Shown here in pieces: positions 48,671 to 59,245 of a DNA stretch of 64,000 nt (within the stretch, counting starts at the first letter, position 1; the number at the start of each line of letters is the position of its first letter). A model generated the notes under the pieces. That model made no database searches and had not been told where the DNA came from. It worked only from the letters and a program-made list of their open reading frames with translations. The DNA comes from an uncultured Agromyces sp. (lineage in GTDB: Bacteria > Actinomycetota > Actinomycetes > Actinomycetales > Microbacteriaceae): the NCBI GenBank assembly GCA_913053875.1, contig CAJXGN010000006.1, positions 62,001-126,000 on the forward strand, read 5' to 3'. Position numbers and translations under genes: made by a program.

Positions 48671-49309
48671 GTGCCCGAGCCCGCTCCCGACGACCCCGGT
48701 GCCGACCTCGCCCCGAGCGCGCGTCGGCCGCGCCTGCGCATCGGCGTGGGTGCGGCGGTGGTGCTGTTCCTGGGCTCGCTCGGGGGCGCCGCGCTGCTCT
48801 CGGCCTGGTCGGGCGGTGGCGGCACGGTCGAGGTGCCCGTCGAGGCCTCGGCGTCGCCGACGGACGCGGCGGTCGTGCTCGAGGAGTCGGTGCTGCTTGT
48901 GCACGTGGCCGGGGCGGTGCGGCAGCCGGGACTCGTGCAGCTCGCGCAGGGCGCGCGCGTCGTCGACGCGATCGCGGCCGCCGGCGGGCTCGCCGAGGAT
49001 GCGGCCGCCGACGCGGTGAACCTGGCGCGGCCGGTCGCCGACGGCGAGCAGCTCGTCGTGCCGGTCGTGGGGGAGGAGCCGGCGGCGGGCGCCGTGGCAC
49101 CGGGCGTCTCGGGAGACGGTCGGGTGCGGCTCGGCACGGCCGACGCGGCGACGCTCGAGACGCTGCCCGGCATCGGCCCGGCGCTCGCGCAGCGCATCAT
49201 CGACTGGCGCACGGCGAACGGCGGGTTCAGCGACGTCGAGCAGCTGCGCGAGGTCGCCGGCATCGGCGAGGTCACGCTCGGTCGGCTGCGCGACCTGGTC
49301 GTTCCGTGA
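48671..49309 (+). CDS. comEA: ComEA-like DNA-binding competence protein
   Basis: Membrane-anchored extracellular DNA receptor for natural transformation. The 212-aa protein from GTG 48671 has an N-terminal transmembrane helix at about residues 25-45. A SLBB-like domain follows (VHVAGAVRQPGLVQLAQGARVVDAIAAAGG, VNLARPVADGEQLVVP). The C terminus is a helix-hairpin-helix DNA-binding domain (TADAATLETLPGIGPALAQRIIDWRTANGGFSDVEQLREVAGIG). It overlaps comEC by 4 nt. Whether the organism is naturally competent is unknown; other com genes are not in the window. Confidence 0.9.
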   Translation: MPEPAPDDPGADLAPSARRPRLRIGVGAAVVLFLGSLGGAALLSAWSGGGGTVEVPVEASASPTDAAVVLEESVLLVHVAGAVRQPGLVQLAQGARVVDAIAAAGGLAEDAAADAVNLARPVADGEQLVVPVVGEEPAAGAVAPGVSGDGRVRLGTADAATLETLPGIGPALAQRIIDWRTANGGFSDVEQLREVAGIGEVTLGRLRDLVVP

Positions 49310-51810
49310 TCGAGGTGCGTGCGGAAGTCGACCTGCGCCTCGCGCTGCCGGCGGCCGCAGGGTGGATCGCCACGCTCGTGCTGGTCGGCGTGCCCGACGT
49401 GGCGTGGTGGGTCGCCGGCGCGTCGTGGGCGGCCGCCGTCGCGGTGCTGGTCGTCGCGGTGCGCCGTGCGCGAGGCGTCGGGCGGTCGACCGGCATTGGC
49501 GCGCTCGGTGCGATCGCGGTCGGTGCGGCCGTGGTGGGTCTCGTCGCAGCGGCGATCGGGGTCGCCGAGGGTCGCCGATCGGTTCCGCTCGAGACGACAC
49601 CCGGTGCGGCGTGGGAGCTGCGCGTCGACGGACGCGCGGACGCGGCGTTCCCCGGATTCGACGGCGAGGCGCAGCTGCGGTTCCCGGCGACGGTTCTGGC
49701 GGTGCATCCGGCCGGAGACGGCGCCGCGATCACCGGGCTCGATGTCGCCGTCCGCGTGACCGTGCCCGCGGCCGACCCGACGCCGGTGTTCGGTGCACGC
49801 GTCCGGATCGAGGTCGCGTCGGCGCGGCCGGCGGAATCGGGGGATCGCGCCGTGCTGCTCGTGCGTGCCGCGGACCCGCCGGAGGTCGTGCACCTGCCGG
49901 CGTGGTCCGCGTGGGCGGGCGGGCTCGGTGCGGGCTTCGCCGCGGCGGCCGAGGCGCTGCCCGGCGACGGCGGCGCGCTCGTGCCCGGCCTCGCGGTCGG
50001 CGACACCACGGCGGTCGGCGACGACCTCGACGCGGCCATGAAGGACAGCTCGCTGAGTCACCTGACGGCGGTGTCGGGCGCGAACTGCGCGATCGTCACG
50101 GCTGCGGGGCTCGCGGCGGCGTCGCTCGCCGGGCTCGGCCGCCGTACGCGCGTGGCGGTCGGCGGTGCGGCGCTGCTGGGGTTCGTCGCGATCGTGACGC
50201 CAGAGGCGAGCGTCGTCCGTGCTGCCACCATGGCCGGAGTCGTGCTGGTCGCGCTCGCGCTCGGACGCGGCGGGGGAGGCGTGCCGGCGCTCTCGGTGGC
50301 GGTCGTGGGGCTGCTGGCGTTCGACCCGTGGTTCGCGCGCGATGCGGGGTTCGCCCTCTCGGTGCTCGCGACCGCCGGGCTCCTCGTGCTCGCGCCGCCG
50401 ATCGCGCGCAGGCTCGGCCGCGTCATGCCCGTGCCGCTCGCGGAGGCGCTCGCGCTGTCGATCGCCGCGCAGCTCGCGTGCCAGCCGGTGCTCACGTTGC
50501 TCGAACCCGCCGTGCCGGTGTTCGGCGTCGCCGCGAACCTCCTCGCCGCGCCGGCGGCTCCCGTCGCCACGGTCGTGGGCCTGCTCGCGTGCCTGGTGCT
50601 GCCGGTGCTGCCCGGAGTCGCGCACGCGCTGCTCTGGATCGCGTGGCTGCCGGCCGGCTGGATCGCCGCACTCGCGCGCACGACCGCCGGGATGCCCGGC
50701 GCGTCCGCAGGTGTGCCCGCGGGCCCGCTCGGGGTGGTGCTGGTCGCCGCAGGCGTGCTCGCGATCGTGTCCCTCTGGCTGGGCGGCCGGCGGCGCCTGC
50801 GCGGCGTCGCGGCGTCCGCCCTCGTGGTGCTCGTGGGTGCATGGGCCGGCTGGGGCTGGGCCGCCGACGCGTTGCGCACGGCGGACCGCCCGTCCGACTG
50901 GGTGCTCGCCGCCTGCGACGTGGGGCAGGGCGACGCCGTGCTCGTGCGGGCGGGCGGCGCGACCATGCTGGTCGACACCGGTCCCGATCGGCGGGCACTG
51001 AGCGGATGCCTCGGGGCGCTCGGCGTCCACCACGTCGACGTGCTGGTGCTCTCGCACTTCGACGCCGACCACGTCGGTGCGACCGAGGCCCTCGCCGGCC
51101 GGGTCGGGCTCGTCGTCGTCGCCGACGCGGACGATCCACGCGAGGCGGCCGCGCTCGCACCGCTGGCCGGCACCGAGGTCGCGCGCGTCTCGGTCGGCGA
51201 CACGGGTTCCGCCGGAGACATCCGCTGGAACGTGCGCTGGCCGCGGTCGGGCGCGACCGGCGGCAACGACGCGAGCGTCGCGATGCTCGTCGACGCCGGC
51301 GGGTTGCGCACCGCGTTCCTCGGCGACCTCGGCGAGGACGCGCAGCGGGCGATGGCCGCGAACGGGCTCGGGCGGGCCGACGTCGTGAAGGTCGCGCACC
51401 ACGGCTCGGCCGAACAGCACGTCGGAGTGTACGAGCAGCTCGGCGCTCGCGTGGGGCTCGTCAGCGTGGGAGCGGACAACGGCTACGGGCATCCCACCGA
51501 CCGCGCCCTCGACCTCGTGCGCGCCGGGGGCGGCGTGCCGGTGCGCACCGACGAATCGGGCCTGGTGCTCGTCGCCCAGCGCGATGGCGCGCCGGTGATC
51601 TGGGTCGAACGAGACGCGACGGCGACGTCGACCGGTGCACCGCCGGCGTGGGCGGGCGCCGGTAGACTCGGCGCCGACCCGAACGGCGGGTCGCGACGAG
51701 GAGGAATCGCGTGGCCCGCACCGCCCGACCGGCACGAACCGCCAAGGCGAAGGTCGCGATTCCGCAGCTCGACTGGCACGAGATGCGCCCCGCGCCCGTC
51801 GTGCTCGTGA
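49306..51810 (+). CDS. comEC: ComEC/Rec2-type DNA uptake channel
   Basis: Polytopic membrane protein thought to carry single-stranded DNA across the membrane. The 834-aa protein has an N-terminal region with two or three helices and an OB-like domain, a competence domain (DSSLSHLTAVSGANCAIVT is the hallmark), many helices to about residue 515, and a C-terminal metallo-beta-lactamase-like domain with CDVGQGDAVLVR, DTGPDRRALSGCL, LSHFDADHVG, FLGDLGEDAQRAM and VKVAHHGS. The metal-ligand HxHxDH set appears as SHFDADH, so the domain may be a degenerate or active nuclease. Its last 100 nt run into holA in another frame, giving an Arg/Pro-rich tail that looks non-conserved. Confidence 0.9.
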   Translation: MIEVRAEVDLRLALPAAAGWIATLVLVGVPDVAWWVAGASWAAAVAVLVVAVRRARGVGRSTGIGALGAIAVGAAVVGLVAAAIGVAEGRRSVPLETTPGAAWELRVDGRADAAFPGFDGEAQLRFPATVLAVHPAGDGAAITGLDVAVRVTVPAADPTPVFGARVRIEVASARPAESGDRAVLLVRAADPPEVVHLPAWSAWAGGLGAGFAAAAEALPGDGGALVPGLAVGDTTAVGDDLDAAMKDSSLSHLTAVSGANCAIVTAAGLAAASLAGLGRRTRVAVGGAALLGFVAIVTPEASVVRAATMAGVVLVALALGRGGGGVPALSVAVVGLLAFDPWFARDAGFALSVLATAGLLVLAPPIARRLGRVMPVPLAEALALSIAAQLACQPVLTLLEPAVPVFGVAANLLAAPAAPVATVVGLLACLVLPVLPGVAHALLWIAWLPAGWIAALARTTAGMPGASAGVPAGPLGVVLVAAGVLAIVSLWLGGRRRLRGVAASALVVLVGAWAGWGWAADALRTADRPSDWVLAACDVGQGDAVLVRAGGATMLVDTGPDRRALSGCLGALGVHHVDVLVLSHFDADHVGATEALAGRVGLVVVADADDPREAAALAPLAGTEVARVSVGDTGSAGDIRWNVRWPRSGATGGNDASVAMLVDAGGLRTAFLGDLGEDAQRAMAANGLGRADVVKVAHHGSAEQHVGVYEQLGARVGLVSVGADNGYGHPTDRALDLVRAGGGVPVRTDESGLVLVAQRDGAPVIWVERDATATSTGAPPAWAGAGRLGADPNGGSRRGGIAWPAPPDRHEPPRRRSRFRSSTGTRCAPRPSCS

Positions 51811-52736
51811 CCGGGTCCGAGGGCTTCCTCGCCGACCGCGCGATGCGGCGACTGCGCGACGATCTCCGGGCCGCCGACGCGTCGCTCGAGGTGACCGACG
51901 TCGACGCCGCATCCGCCAGTCGCGGCGAACTGCTCACGCTCGCGAGCCCGTCGCTGTTCGGCGAACCGCGGCTCATCCGGGTCGAGGCGGTCGAGAAGTG
52001 CAGCGACGACTTCCTCGCCGATGCGCTCGAGTACCTCGAGGCACCCGCCGACGACACGACCGTCGTGCTGCGGCACGCCGGCGGCGCCCGGGCGCGCAAG
52101 CTCCTCGAGGCGATCCGCGGCGGCGCGGGCGGCGGCATCGAGATCGTCTGCGCCGAGATCAAGCGCGACTCCGACCGGTACGAGTTCGCCGCGCTGGAGT
52201 TCCGCGCCGAGAAGCGGCATGCCACGCCCGGTGCCGTGCGCGCGCTCGTCTCCGCGTTCGCCGACGACCTCGCCGAGCTCGCCGCCGCGTGCCGCCAGCT
52301 CATGGCCGACGAGGCGGGCGAGATCACCGAGCAGACCGTCGCGCGCTACTACGGCGGCCGGGTCGAGACCACCGCGTTCGTCGTCGCCGACCAGGCGATC
52401 GCCGGGCGCCACGGCGAGGCCCTGCGCGCGCTGCGCCAGGCGTTGCAGTCGGGCGCCGACCCGGTGCCCATGGTCGCGGCCGTCGCCGTGAAGCTGCGCA
52501 CGATGGCGAAGGTGTCCGGCACGCGCGGCAACTCGGGTCAGCTCGCGAAGGAGCTCGGCCTCGCGCCGTGGCAGGTCGACCGCGCCCGGCGCGACCTGTC
52601 GGGGTGGGACGACGAGGGGCTCGGCGTCGCGATCCAGGCGCTCGCGACTGCGGACGCGAACGTGAAGGGCGCGGGCCGCGACCCCGTGTTCGCGCTCGAG
52701 CAGCTCGTCGGCGTCATCGCGCGACGCGGTCGCTGA
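51711..52736 (+). CDS. holA: DNA polymerase III subunit delta
   Basis: Clamp-loader subunit that opens the beta sliding clamp. The 341-aa protein has an N-terminal AAA+-like fold without a Walker A motif (VVLVTGSEGFLADRAMRRL, SPSLFGEPRLIRVEAVEKC), a lid domain and a C-terminal helical collar (ALRQALQSGADPVPMVAAVAVKLRTMAKV, LGLAPWQVDRARRDL). GTG 51711 is supported by GAGGAGGAAT about 5 nt upstream, the strongest ribosome-binding site in this region, so the overlap with comEC is real at the start side. A TAGACT hexamer (51663-51668) inside comEC may drive it. Confidence 0.92.
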   Translation: MARTARPARTAKAKVAIPQLDWHEMRPAPVVLVTGSEGFLADRAMRRLRDDLRAADASLEVTDVDAASASRGELLTLASPSLFGEPRLIRVEAVEKCSDDFLADALEYLEAPADDTTVVLRHAGGARARKLLEAIRGGAGGGIEIVCAEIKRDSDRYEFAALEFRAEKRHATPGAVRALVSAFADDLAELAAACRQLMADEAGEITEQTVARYYGGRVETTAFVVADQAIAGRHGEALRALRQALQSGADPVPMVAAVAVKLRTMAKVSGTRGNSGQLAKELGLAPWQVDRARRDLSGWDDEGLGVAIQALATADANVKGAGRDPVFALEQLVGVIARRGR

Positions 52737-52840
52737 GTGGCATCCGCTCGGGCCCGCCGGGGCATCCGCTCGTCGTCATGAGCGCCGTGACCGGCGCGCG
52801 CACCCACTGACCCGCGCACGCACCCCACGCGGACGCGAAA

Positions 52841-52868
52841 CGGGGCCCCGCCGTGCGGCGGGACCCCG
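52841..52868 (-). terminator. rpsT: Rho-independent terminator of rpsT (also behind holA)
   Basis: CGGGGCCCCGCCG and CGGCGGGACCCCG form a 13-bp stem with one mismatch and a 2-nt loop. On the minus strand, after the rpsT stop, the stem is followed by TTTCG. It probably ends rpsT and could also stop leftover transcription from holA. Confidence 0.75.
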
Positions 52869-52889
52869 TCTCGAATGCTGCGGCGCGAC

Positions 52890-53150
52890 CTAGAGCGCGG
52901 CGGCCTGCTTCGCGATGGCCGACTTGCGGTTCGCGGCCTGGTTCTTGTGGATGACGCCCTTGCCGGCGGCCTTGTCGAGCTTGCGGCTCGCGACCTGCAC
53001 GGCCTCGACGGCCTTCTCCTTGTCGCCCGAGGCGATCGCCTCGCGCGCCTGGCGCACGGCGGTCTTCACCGAGCTCTTCACGGCCTTGTTGCGCTCGTGC
53101 GCCTTCTGGTTGGTCTTGTTGCGCTTGATCTGCGACTTGATGTTTGCCAC
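52890..53150 (-). CDS. rpsT: 30S ribosomal protein S20
   Basis: Small primary-binding protein of the 30S subunit, 86 aa. The sequence is strongly basic and helical: [22 protein letters not shown] at the start, then [17 protein letters not shown] and the C-terminal [18 protein letters not shown], all typical of S20. Start is GTG 53150 (conserved MANIKSQ). It is transcribed opposite to its neighbours holA and lepA, as is common. The leader is about 100 nt and contains an inverted repeat. A strong terminator follows. Confidence 0.97.
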   Translation of the reverse strand: MANIKSQIKRNKTNQKAHERNKAVKSSVKTAVRQAREAIASGDKEKAVEAVQVASRKLDKAAGKGVIHKNQAANRKSAIAKQAAAL

Positions 53151-53218
53151 GTAGGTTCGCTTTCGTTGTGTCGATCGGATGGAGCCGTTCGGTGGGAGGG
53201 CACCTCGCGGCGATTCGT

Positions 53219-53240
53219 GCGGGGTGGGACCCACACGCAA
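53219..53240. repeat. Inverted repeat in the rpsT leader
   Basis: TGCG-GG-GTGGG-A-CCCAC-A-CGCA folds into an interrupted hairpin between rpsT and lepA. S20 represses its own translation in E. coli by another mechanism; a leader structure here could be a control element, a promoter operator or chance. TATCGT on the minus strand (53257-53252) is a candidate rpsT -10. Confidence 0.35.
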
Positions 53241-53330
53241 GCCAACAGGCAACGATACCAGCACCGCCTGCGAGACGCCAATGCCGGACGCGTGTCGGCG
53301 CGCCGCCCCAGCATGGGAGAATCGAGCACG

Positions 53331-55181
<1,851 letters not shown>

Positions 55182-55185
55182 GCGG

Positions 55186-55833
55186 ATGCGACGTCAGAGC
55201 TTCACCGAGCAGTCGGTCGACTACGGGGCGATCGGGGCCACGACCGACCCCGACCTGATGCGCTACCCGCCTGCGGGGTTCAAGCCGGCCGAGCACCGCA
55301 TCAAGCTCGGCAGTGGGCGGGAGCGGTTCGACCGGTCCGCCGAGGCGCTCATGACGTGGGGCGTCCAGCGCGGCGCGCACCTGCAGGTCGACGACGTGCG
55401 GGAGGGCACCGGGGAGCAGTACCTCGGCATCCTGTTCGACGAGGAGGGCACCCCGCTCGAGCAGCAGCCCGCCGATCGGGGCGAGCAGCGGTTCGCGCCC
55501 GACGGCACGCCGTTCGTCGCGTCGGGCATGACCGCGACCATCACACGTCGGCGCGGGCTGCCCAGGTTCCGCGCCGAGATGCTGGTCGTCTACGTCGTCG
55601 ACGAGCCCGATCGCGTCGGCTTCGCGTACGGCACGGTGTCGGGCGCGCCCATGAGCGGCGAGGAGTCGTTCGTCATCGAGCACCGCGAGGACGATTCGGT
55701 GTGGCTCACGATCCGCGCGTTCCATCGCCCCGCGGGTCGCTGGGCGCAGGTGTTCGCGCCGTTCGTGCGACGCCAGCGCAAGCAGATCGTGCGCGAGGAA
55801 CTCGTCGCGCTGCACCCGGCCGGGGCGGTCTAG
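55186..55833 (+). CDS. DUF1990 family protein
   Basis: A 215-aa protein of the DUF1990 family. The sequence has [40 protein letters not shown] near the start, then [41 protein letters not shown] and a conserved C-terminal [14 protein letters not shown]. No signal peptide or membrane helix is evident. Related plant and bacterial proteins have no firmly established function; an enzymatic or ligand-binding role is possible. It is tightly placed 4 nt after lepA and 4 nt before hemW, so co-transcribed. Confidence 0.85.
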   Translation: MRRQSFTEQSVDYGAIGATTDPDLMRYPPAGFKPAEHRIKLGSGRERFDRSAEALMTWGVQRGAHLQVDDVREGTGEQYLGILFDEEGTPLEQQPADRGEQRFAPDGTPFVASGMTATITRRRGLPRFRAEMLVVYVVDEPDRVGFAYGTVSGAPMSGEESFVIEHREDDSVWLTIRAFHRPAGRWAQVFAPFVRRQRKQIVREELVALHPAGAV

Positions 55834-55837
55834 ACCC

Positions 55838-57064
55838 GTGGCCGGCGCACTGCCGGTCGGCGAACCGGCACCGGAGGACGGGCTCCTGCCGGATTCGGCC
55901 GCCGCGGGTGCGACCGCCCGCGCGTTCGGCGTCTACGTGCACGTGCCGTTCTGCCGCGTGCGCTGCGGCTACTGCGACTTCAACACCTACACCGCCGACG
56001 AGCTGCGCGGGGCGCGCCGCACGGACTACGCGGGCCAGGCGATCGAGGAGCTCGAGGCATCCGCTCGCGTGCTCGACGCCTCGGGCGTGCCCGCCCGCCC
56101 AGCCGCGACCGTCTTCTTCGGCGGCGGCACGCCCACGATGCTGCCGGCCGACGACCTCGTCGCGATGCTCGACGCGGTGCGCCGCGCGCACGGGCTCGCC
56201 CCCGACGCCGAGATCACGACCGAGGCCAATCCCGATTCGGTCGATGCGGCGTACCTCGAACGCCTTCGCGAGGGCGGGTTCACGCGCGTGTCGTTCGGCA
56301 TGCAGTCGGTCGTGCCGCACGTGCTCGCGACCCTCGAGCGCACGCACGACCCGGCGAACGTGCCGCGCGTGGTGCGCTGGGCGCGCGAGGCCGGGCTCGA
56401 CGTGAGCCTCGACCTCATCTACGGCACGCCGGGGGAGTCGCTGGGCGACTGGGAGCGGAGCCTCGACGCGGTCATCGCGGAGTCGCCCGACCACGTGAGC
56501 GCCTACGCGCTCATCGTCGAGGCGGGCACGAAGCTCGCCCGGCAGATCCGTCGCGGCGAGGTCGGCGAGGTCTCCGACGACACGCAGGCCGACATGTACG
56601 AGCTCGCCGAGGAGCGGCTGTCGGCGGCCGGGTACGCCTGGTACGAGGTGAGCAACTGGGCGACGGATGCCGCCCATCGATCGCGTCACAACCTCGGCTA
56701 CTGGCGCGGCGACGACTGGTGGGGGGTCGGTCCCGGCGCGCACAGCCACGTCGGCGGGGTGCGCTGGTGGAACGTGAAGCACCCGGCGGCGTACGCCGAG
56801 CGCATCTCGCGCCGGGTCTCGCCGGCCGCCGGCCGGGAGGTGCTCGACGATAACGCGCGCGAGACCGAGCGGGTGCTGCTGCGGTCGCGCATCGCGGAGG
56901 GCATCCGGGTCGACAGCCTCGCCGCAGCGGGCCGCGAGGAAGTCGCCGGGCTCATCGCCGACGAGCTCGTGGACGCGAGAGCCGCCCTCGCCGGTGAGCT
57001 GGTGCTCACCGTGCGAGGGCGGCTGCTGGCGGATGCCGTGGTGCGCCGGATCACCGACGCCTGA
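55838..57064 (+). CDS. hemW: HemW-like radical SAM haem chaperone
   Basis: Radical S-adenosylmethionine protein of 408 aa related to HemN but acting as a haem-trafficking protein; formerly mis-annotated as oxygen-independent coproporphyrinogen III oxidase. YVHVPFCRVRCGYCDFNTY holds the CxxxCxxC cluster motif, followed by FFGGGTPTML, EITTEANPDSV, RVSFGMQS, HDPANVPR and DLIYGTPGES. The extra N-terminal cysteine that follows in CxxxCxxCxC of genuine HemN is a Phe here (CDF), which fits HemW. GTG 55838 is used. Haem delivery could serve the cytochrome bd oxidase encoded nearby, by inference. Confidence 0.92.
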   Translation: MAGALPVGEPAPEDGLLPDSAAAGATARAFGVYVHVPFCRVRCGYCDFNTYTADELRGARRTDYAGQAIEELEASARVLDASGVPARPAATVFFGGGTPTMLPADDLVAMLDAVRRAHGLAPDAEITTEANPDSVDAAYLERLREGGFTRVSFGMQSVVPHVLATLERTHDPANVPRVVRWAREAGLDVSLDLIYGTPGESLGDWERSLDAVIAESPDHVSAYALIVEAGTKLARQIRRGEVGEVSDDTQADMYELAEERLSAAGYAWYEVSNWATDAAHRSRHNLGYWRGDDWWGVGPGAHSHVGGVRWWNVKHPAAYAERISRRVSPAAGREVLDDNARETERVLLRSRIAEGIRVDSLAAAGREEVAGLIADELVDARAALAGELVLTVRGRLLADAVVRRITDA

Positions 57065-57079
57065 GTGCGCTCGGGCGAC

Positions 57080-57463
57080 TCAGCTGACGAACTTGATCGA
57101 CAGCGGGTACTTGTACGGCTGGCCCTTGTTGGCGGCGACCGCGGCGATGATGCTGAACACGATGATCAGCACGTAGACCGCGATCACGATCAGGATGCCG
57201 ACGACCACGATGATGAGGATCGAGCCGATGATGGCCGCGATCGTCATGGTGATCTGGAAGTTCAGCGCCGTCGCGGTGTGGTCGCGCACGAACTGGCCCT
57301 TGTCGCGCAGCACCAGGTAGCCGATGAGCGCGGGGATGAATCCGAAGAAGATGCCGCCGATGTGGATCAGCGTCGCCCAGAGCCGCTGGTCGGCGGGGCT
57401 CAGGGGCTGGGCCGCACCGGCTGCGGGCTCCTCGGGCGGGGGCGGAGGGGTGGTCTCGGACAT
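57080..57463 (-). CDS. DUF4870 membrane protein (first of a tandem pair)
   Basis: A 127-aa protein with a Pro-rich N terminus and the DUF4870 core: LWATLIHIGGIFFGFIPALIGYLVLRDKGQFVRDHTATALNFQITM, then a long hydrophobic stretch predicted as two helices, ending with YKYPLSIKFVS. Function unknown; membrane-located by topology. ATG 57463 is supported by GAGGAGC 6 nt upstream. It shares fold and sequence pattern with the next gene on the same strand, so they look like a duplication. Confidence 0.85.
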   Translation of the reverse strand: MSETTPPPPPEEPAAGAAQPLSPADQRLWATLIHIGGIFFGFIPALIGYLVLRDKGQFVRDHTATALNFQITMTIAAIIGSILIIVVVGILIVIAVYVLIIVFSIIAAVAANKGQPYKYPLSIKFVS

Positions 57464-57551
57464 GCATGCTCCTCTGCGGTACGGGTCGTTCGTCAATGCT
57501 GGCACAGCGCCGCGCCGGGCGACAGGGTGCGCTCCGGCGCGGCGCGGCCGA

Positions 57552-57971
57552 CTACTTGATGAGGCGGATGGCGAACGGGTAGCGGTAGTGGTTGCCGTCC
57601 TTGACCTTCGTGAACGCGATGATCGAGAAGATCACGCTGACGACCCACGGCGCATAGTTGAAGAGCGCCAGCGGGGAGAGCAGGCCCCACGAGATCGTGA
57701 TCAGGATGGTGGTGAGGATCCACAGCGCGATGGACGCGCCGACCATGGTGATCTGGAAGTTCAGCGCCTCCTTCGCCTCGGTGTTGGTGAAGGGGCCGCG
57801 GTCCTTGAAGATCAGCCAGATGATCAGCGACGGCAGGAAGCCGAGGATGCCGCCGAGGTGCGCGAACGACGCCCACTGGATGTCCTCCGACTGGGAGAGC
57901 GGGCTCGGTGCGGCGGGCTGGGGCTGCTGGGGCTGCTGCGCGTTCGGGTCGGCGGGCTGCTGGTCGGTCAT
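57552..57971 (-). CDS. DUF4870 membrane protein (second of a tandem pair)
   Basis: A 139-aa paralogue. A Gln/Pro-rich N terminus precedes WASFAHLGGILGFLPSLIIWLIFKDRGPFTNTEAKEALNFQITM, then hydrophobic helices and the C-terminal motif HYRYPFAIRLIK. The YxYPxxI ending is shared with its neighbour. ATG 57971 is preferred over ATG 57980 because the GAAAGG motif is only 1 nt from the latter. Together with the downstream gene it lies between hemW and hrcA and is transcribed away from hrcA. Confidence 0.85.
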   Translation of the reverse strand: MTDQQPADPNAQQPQQPQPAAPSPLSQSEDIQWASFAHLGGILGFLPSLIIWLIFKDRGPFTNTEAKEALNFQITMVGASIALWILTTILITISWGLLSPLALFNYAPWVVSVIFSIIAFTKVKDGNHYRYPFAIRLIK

Positions 57972-58117
57972 GGCGGACATGCCTTTCGGTGTCGAGTGGT
58001 TCCTGAGCGGGATGCGTCGGCAGCACGACCCGGGGGCCGCTGGGGGATGCCTCCGATCACGCTAGTGGCGGCCGGTGCCGCGCGGCAATGCCTGCCCCGG
58101 TCCGGCGCGGGGTAGTA

Positions 58118-58144
58118 TTGGCACTCGACTTGACGGAGTGCTAA
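58118..58144. promoter_or_regulatory. CIRCE operator for HrcA
   Basis: TTGGCACTC (58118-58126), nine spacer bases, GAGTGCTAA (58136-58144). This differs from the CIRCE consensus TTAGCACTC-N9-GAGTGCTAA at one base. TAGTAT (58113-58118) is a likely -10, so HrcA bound here would cover the transcription start of hrcA-dnaJ. Confidence 0.93.
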
Positions 58145-58170
58145 GGGTGAGCGGAACGGGAGGAGCGCGG

Positions 58171-59193
58171 ATGGTCTCGGAGCGCAGCCTCGCGGTGCTG
58201 CGGGCGATCGTGCACGACTACGTGTCCAGCCGCGAGCCGGTGGGGTCGAAGTCGATCGTCGAGCGCCACTCGTTCGGCGTCTCGGCGGCGACCATCCGCA
58301 ACGACATGGCGCTGCTCGAGGAGGAGGAGCTGATCGCGGCTCCGCACACCTCCTCCGGTCGCATCCCCACCGACAAGGGGTACCGCGTCTTCGTCGACCG
58401 GCTCGGCGAGTTCCGCCCGCTGAGCCCGGCGCAGCGGCACGCGATCGAGACCTTCCTCGGCGAGGCGGGCGACCTCGACGAGCTGCTCGCGCGCACCGTG
58501 CGCCTGCTCGCGCAGCTCACCAACCAGCTCGCCGTCGTGCAGTACCCGTCGTTCGGCAGCGCCAAGGTGCGCCACGTCGAGCTCGTGCCGGTCGGCGGCA
58601 CGCGGGTGCTGTGCGTGCTCATCACCGACGCCGGCCACGTCGAGCAGCGCGTGGTCGACGCCGAGCAGGAGGTCGAGGAGGCCGACCTCGCCGACGCGCG
58701 GGCGCGGCTGAACGTCGCCGTCGGCGGCATGCCGCTCGGCGACGCGGCGGAACGCCTCGCGGGCATCGACGACCCGGGTGCACCGGCGCTCGCGAAACTG
58801 CTGCGCACGGTGGCGGGCACGTTCGCCGAGCAGGCGCGCGCGCAGCGGCACGACCGCCTCGTCGTCGCCGGGGCCGCGAACCTGGTGCGCACCGAGCAGG
58901 ACTTCGCCGGCAGCATCCTCGACGTCATCGAGGCGATCGAGGAGCAGGTCGTGCTGCTGAAGCTCTTCGGCGAGATGGCCGGCGACCCGCACGGCGTGGC
59001 CGTCTCGATCGGGCGCGAGAACGCGCCGTTCGGGCTCGGCGAGACCTCGGTGGTCGCGAGCGACTTCACGGCGCCGGGCCGGGAGATCTCGCGCCTCGGC
59101 GTGCTCGGCCCGACCCGCATGGACTACTCGAGCAACATGGCGGCGGTCCGCGCCGTCGCGCGGTACGTGACGCGCATGCTCGGGAACGACTGA
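58171..59193 (+). CDS. hrcA: Heat-inducible transcription repressor HrcA
   Basis: Represses class I heat-shock genes by binding CIRCE; needs GroE for activity in other bacteria. The 340-aa protein has an N-terminal winged helix ([53 protein letters not shown]), the [18 protein letters not shown] motif, and a C-terminal GAF-like region ending [27 protein letters not shown] 58171 has GGGAGGAGC 5-13 nt upstream; GTG 58147 is a weaker alternative. It is autoregulated through the CIRCE 27 bp upstream and co-transcribed with dnaJ. Confidence 0.96.
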   Translation: MVSERSLAVLRAIVHDYVSSREPVGSKSIVERHSFGVSAATIRNDMALLEEEELIAAPHTSSGRIPTDKGYRVFVDRLGEFRPLSPAQRHAIETFLGEAGDLDELLARTVRLLAQLTNQLAVVQYPSFGSAKVRHVELVPVGGTRVLCVLITDAGHVEQRVVDAEQEVEEADLADARARLNVAVGGMPLGDAAERLAGIDDPGAPALAKLLRTVAGTFAEQARAQRHDRLVVAGAANLVRTEQDFAGSILDVIEAIEEQVVLLKLFGEMAGDPHGVAVSIGRENAPFGLGETSVVASDFTAPGREISRLGVLGPTRMDYSSNMAAVRAVARYVTRMLGND

Positions 59194-59245
59194 CCCGGCA
59201 ACCGGCCAGCCCGGCTGCCGCGACCGACGAAAGGAACCACCCTCG

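Noticed and set aside
45677..51912. Long minus-strand frames opposite leuS, comEA and comEC
   Set aside because: Same shadow pattern; the plus-strand genes carry all conserved motifs.
55838..57064. Oxygen-independent coproporphyrinogen III oxidase (hemN)
   Set aside because: The cluster motif is CxxxCxxC followed by Asp-Phe, lacking the extra Cys of true HemN; this fits HemW.
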